From Holosporaceae bacterium UBA3830 (GTDB lineage: Bacteria; Pseudomonadota; Alphaproteobacteria; UBA3830), in contig DGIE01000023.1 of assembly GCA_002393025.1 (NCBI GenBank), positions 1 through 6,857 of the forward strand: a stretch of DNA of 6,857 nt. The letters are read 5' to 3'. The notes beneath the pieces were generated by a model. The model ran no database searches, was not told the DNA's origin, and was given only the letters and a program-made list of their open reading frames with translations. Made by a program: the position numbers and the translations under genes. Shown one piece after another: positions 6,586 to 6,857 of this stretch; positions within the stretch are counted from its first letter, which is position 1, and every line of letters begins with the position of its first letter.

Positions 6586-6857
6586 TTAGTATGTCACTTT
6601 CCAAAAATATAACCCGCAAGCAGGGGCGGTCGCAGCTGCTCGAGTACGATCCTTCGATTCAAAAACCTCTTGAAATTTTCCCTCAGACCATTCGCCTGTC
6701 CCGACTTTTACCAATGATCCTACAATATTTCTTACCTGATGATATAAAAACGACTTAGCTGAAACCTTGATGATTACTCGATCCCCAAATCTTTCTACAG
6801 AAATGCTGTTTAATGTTTTCATCGGGGAATTAGATTGGCAGCATCTAGCTCTGAAAG
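6586..6857 (-). CDS. truA: tRNA pseudouridine synthase A, C-terminal part
   Basis: TruA converts uridines 38-40 of the tRNA anticodon arm to pseudouridine. Only the last 89 residues are visible; the gene runs off the right edge, so the catalytic Asp in the N-terminal half is not seen. The open frame continues upstream of the internal Met at 6822 to the edge, so that Met is not the start. Family-typical motifs are FRARCCQSNSP at the edge, FLYHQVRNIVGSLVKVGTG, and KDRTRAAATAPACGLYF near the end. The protein stops at TAA 6586-6588, slightly earlier than the E. coli enzyme. A 238-base gap separates it from the thiolase gene on the same strand. Confidence 0.95.
   Translation of the reverse strand, partial: FRARCCQSNSPMKTLNSISVERFGDRVIIKVSAKSFLYHQVRNIVGSLVKVGTGEWSEGKFQEVFESKDRTRAAATAPACGLYFWKVTY

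Noticed and set aside
1..6857. CRISPR array, transposon ends, tRNA, rRNA or integration site
   Set aside because: No regularly spaced repeats, no transposase frame, no cloverleaf or conserved tRNA arms, and no target-site duplications were seen on either strand.

Overview
This AT-rich bacterial window carries mostly core genes, nearly all on the minus strand. Read in the direction of transcription (right to left), it holds the 3' end of truA (tRNA pseudouridine synthase), a complete acetyl-CoA C-acetyltransferase (thiolase) gene, a complete alaS (alanyl-tRNA synthetase), an RluC-type 23S rRNA pseudouridine synthase gene, and a gene for an unrecognised exported protein with an acidic, tyrosine-rich tail. 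At the left edge the last 60 codons of an unrecognised plus-strand gene run toward the exported-protein gene, so the two converge on a 168-base gap.

The organism looks like a Gram-negative proteobacterium. The thiolase, AlaRS and RluC sequences suggest an alphaproteobacterium, and the base composition would suit a host-associated lineage (Holosporales- or Rickettsiales-like). That placement rests on general sequence character only; no marker here settles it.

Transcription units can be partly read. The thiolase gene has a strong Shine-Dalgarno, two overlapping promoter candidates with an inverted repeat on one of them, and a good hairpin terminator 11 bases past its stop. alaS has its own extended -10 promoter, and rluC follows it after 27 bases, so alaS-rluC is probably one unit of translation genes. 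The exported-protein gene lies 144 bases further on, with weak hairpins before it and a plausible promoter of its own, so it may be expressed separately.

I found no CRISPR array, transposon, phage gene, tRNA or rRNA. I see no previously undescribed multi-gene system. The least ordinary item is the exported protein (354-1343): signal peptide, helical body, two cysteines in the mature part, and a C-terminal tail built partly from a duplicated Asp/Glu/Tyr/Gly motif. The 238-base truA-thiolase gap, with a possible distal promoter and structured leader, is the second place worth a look.
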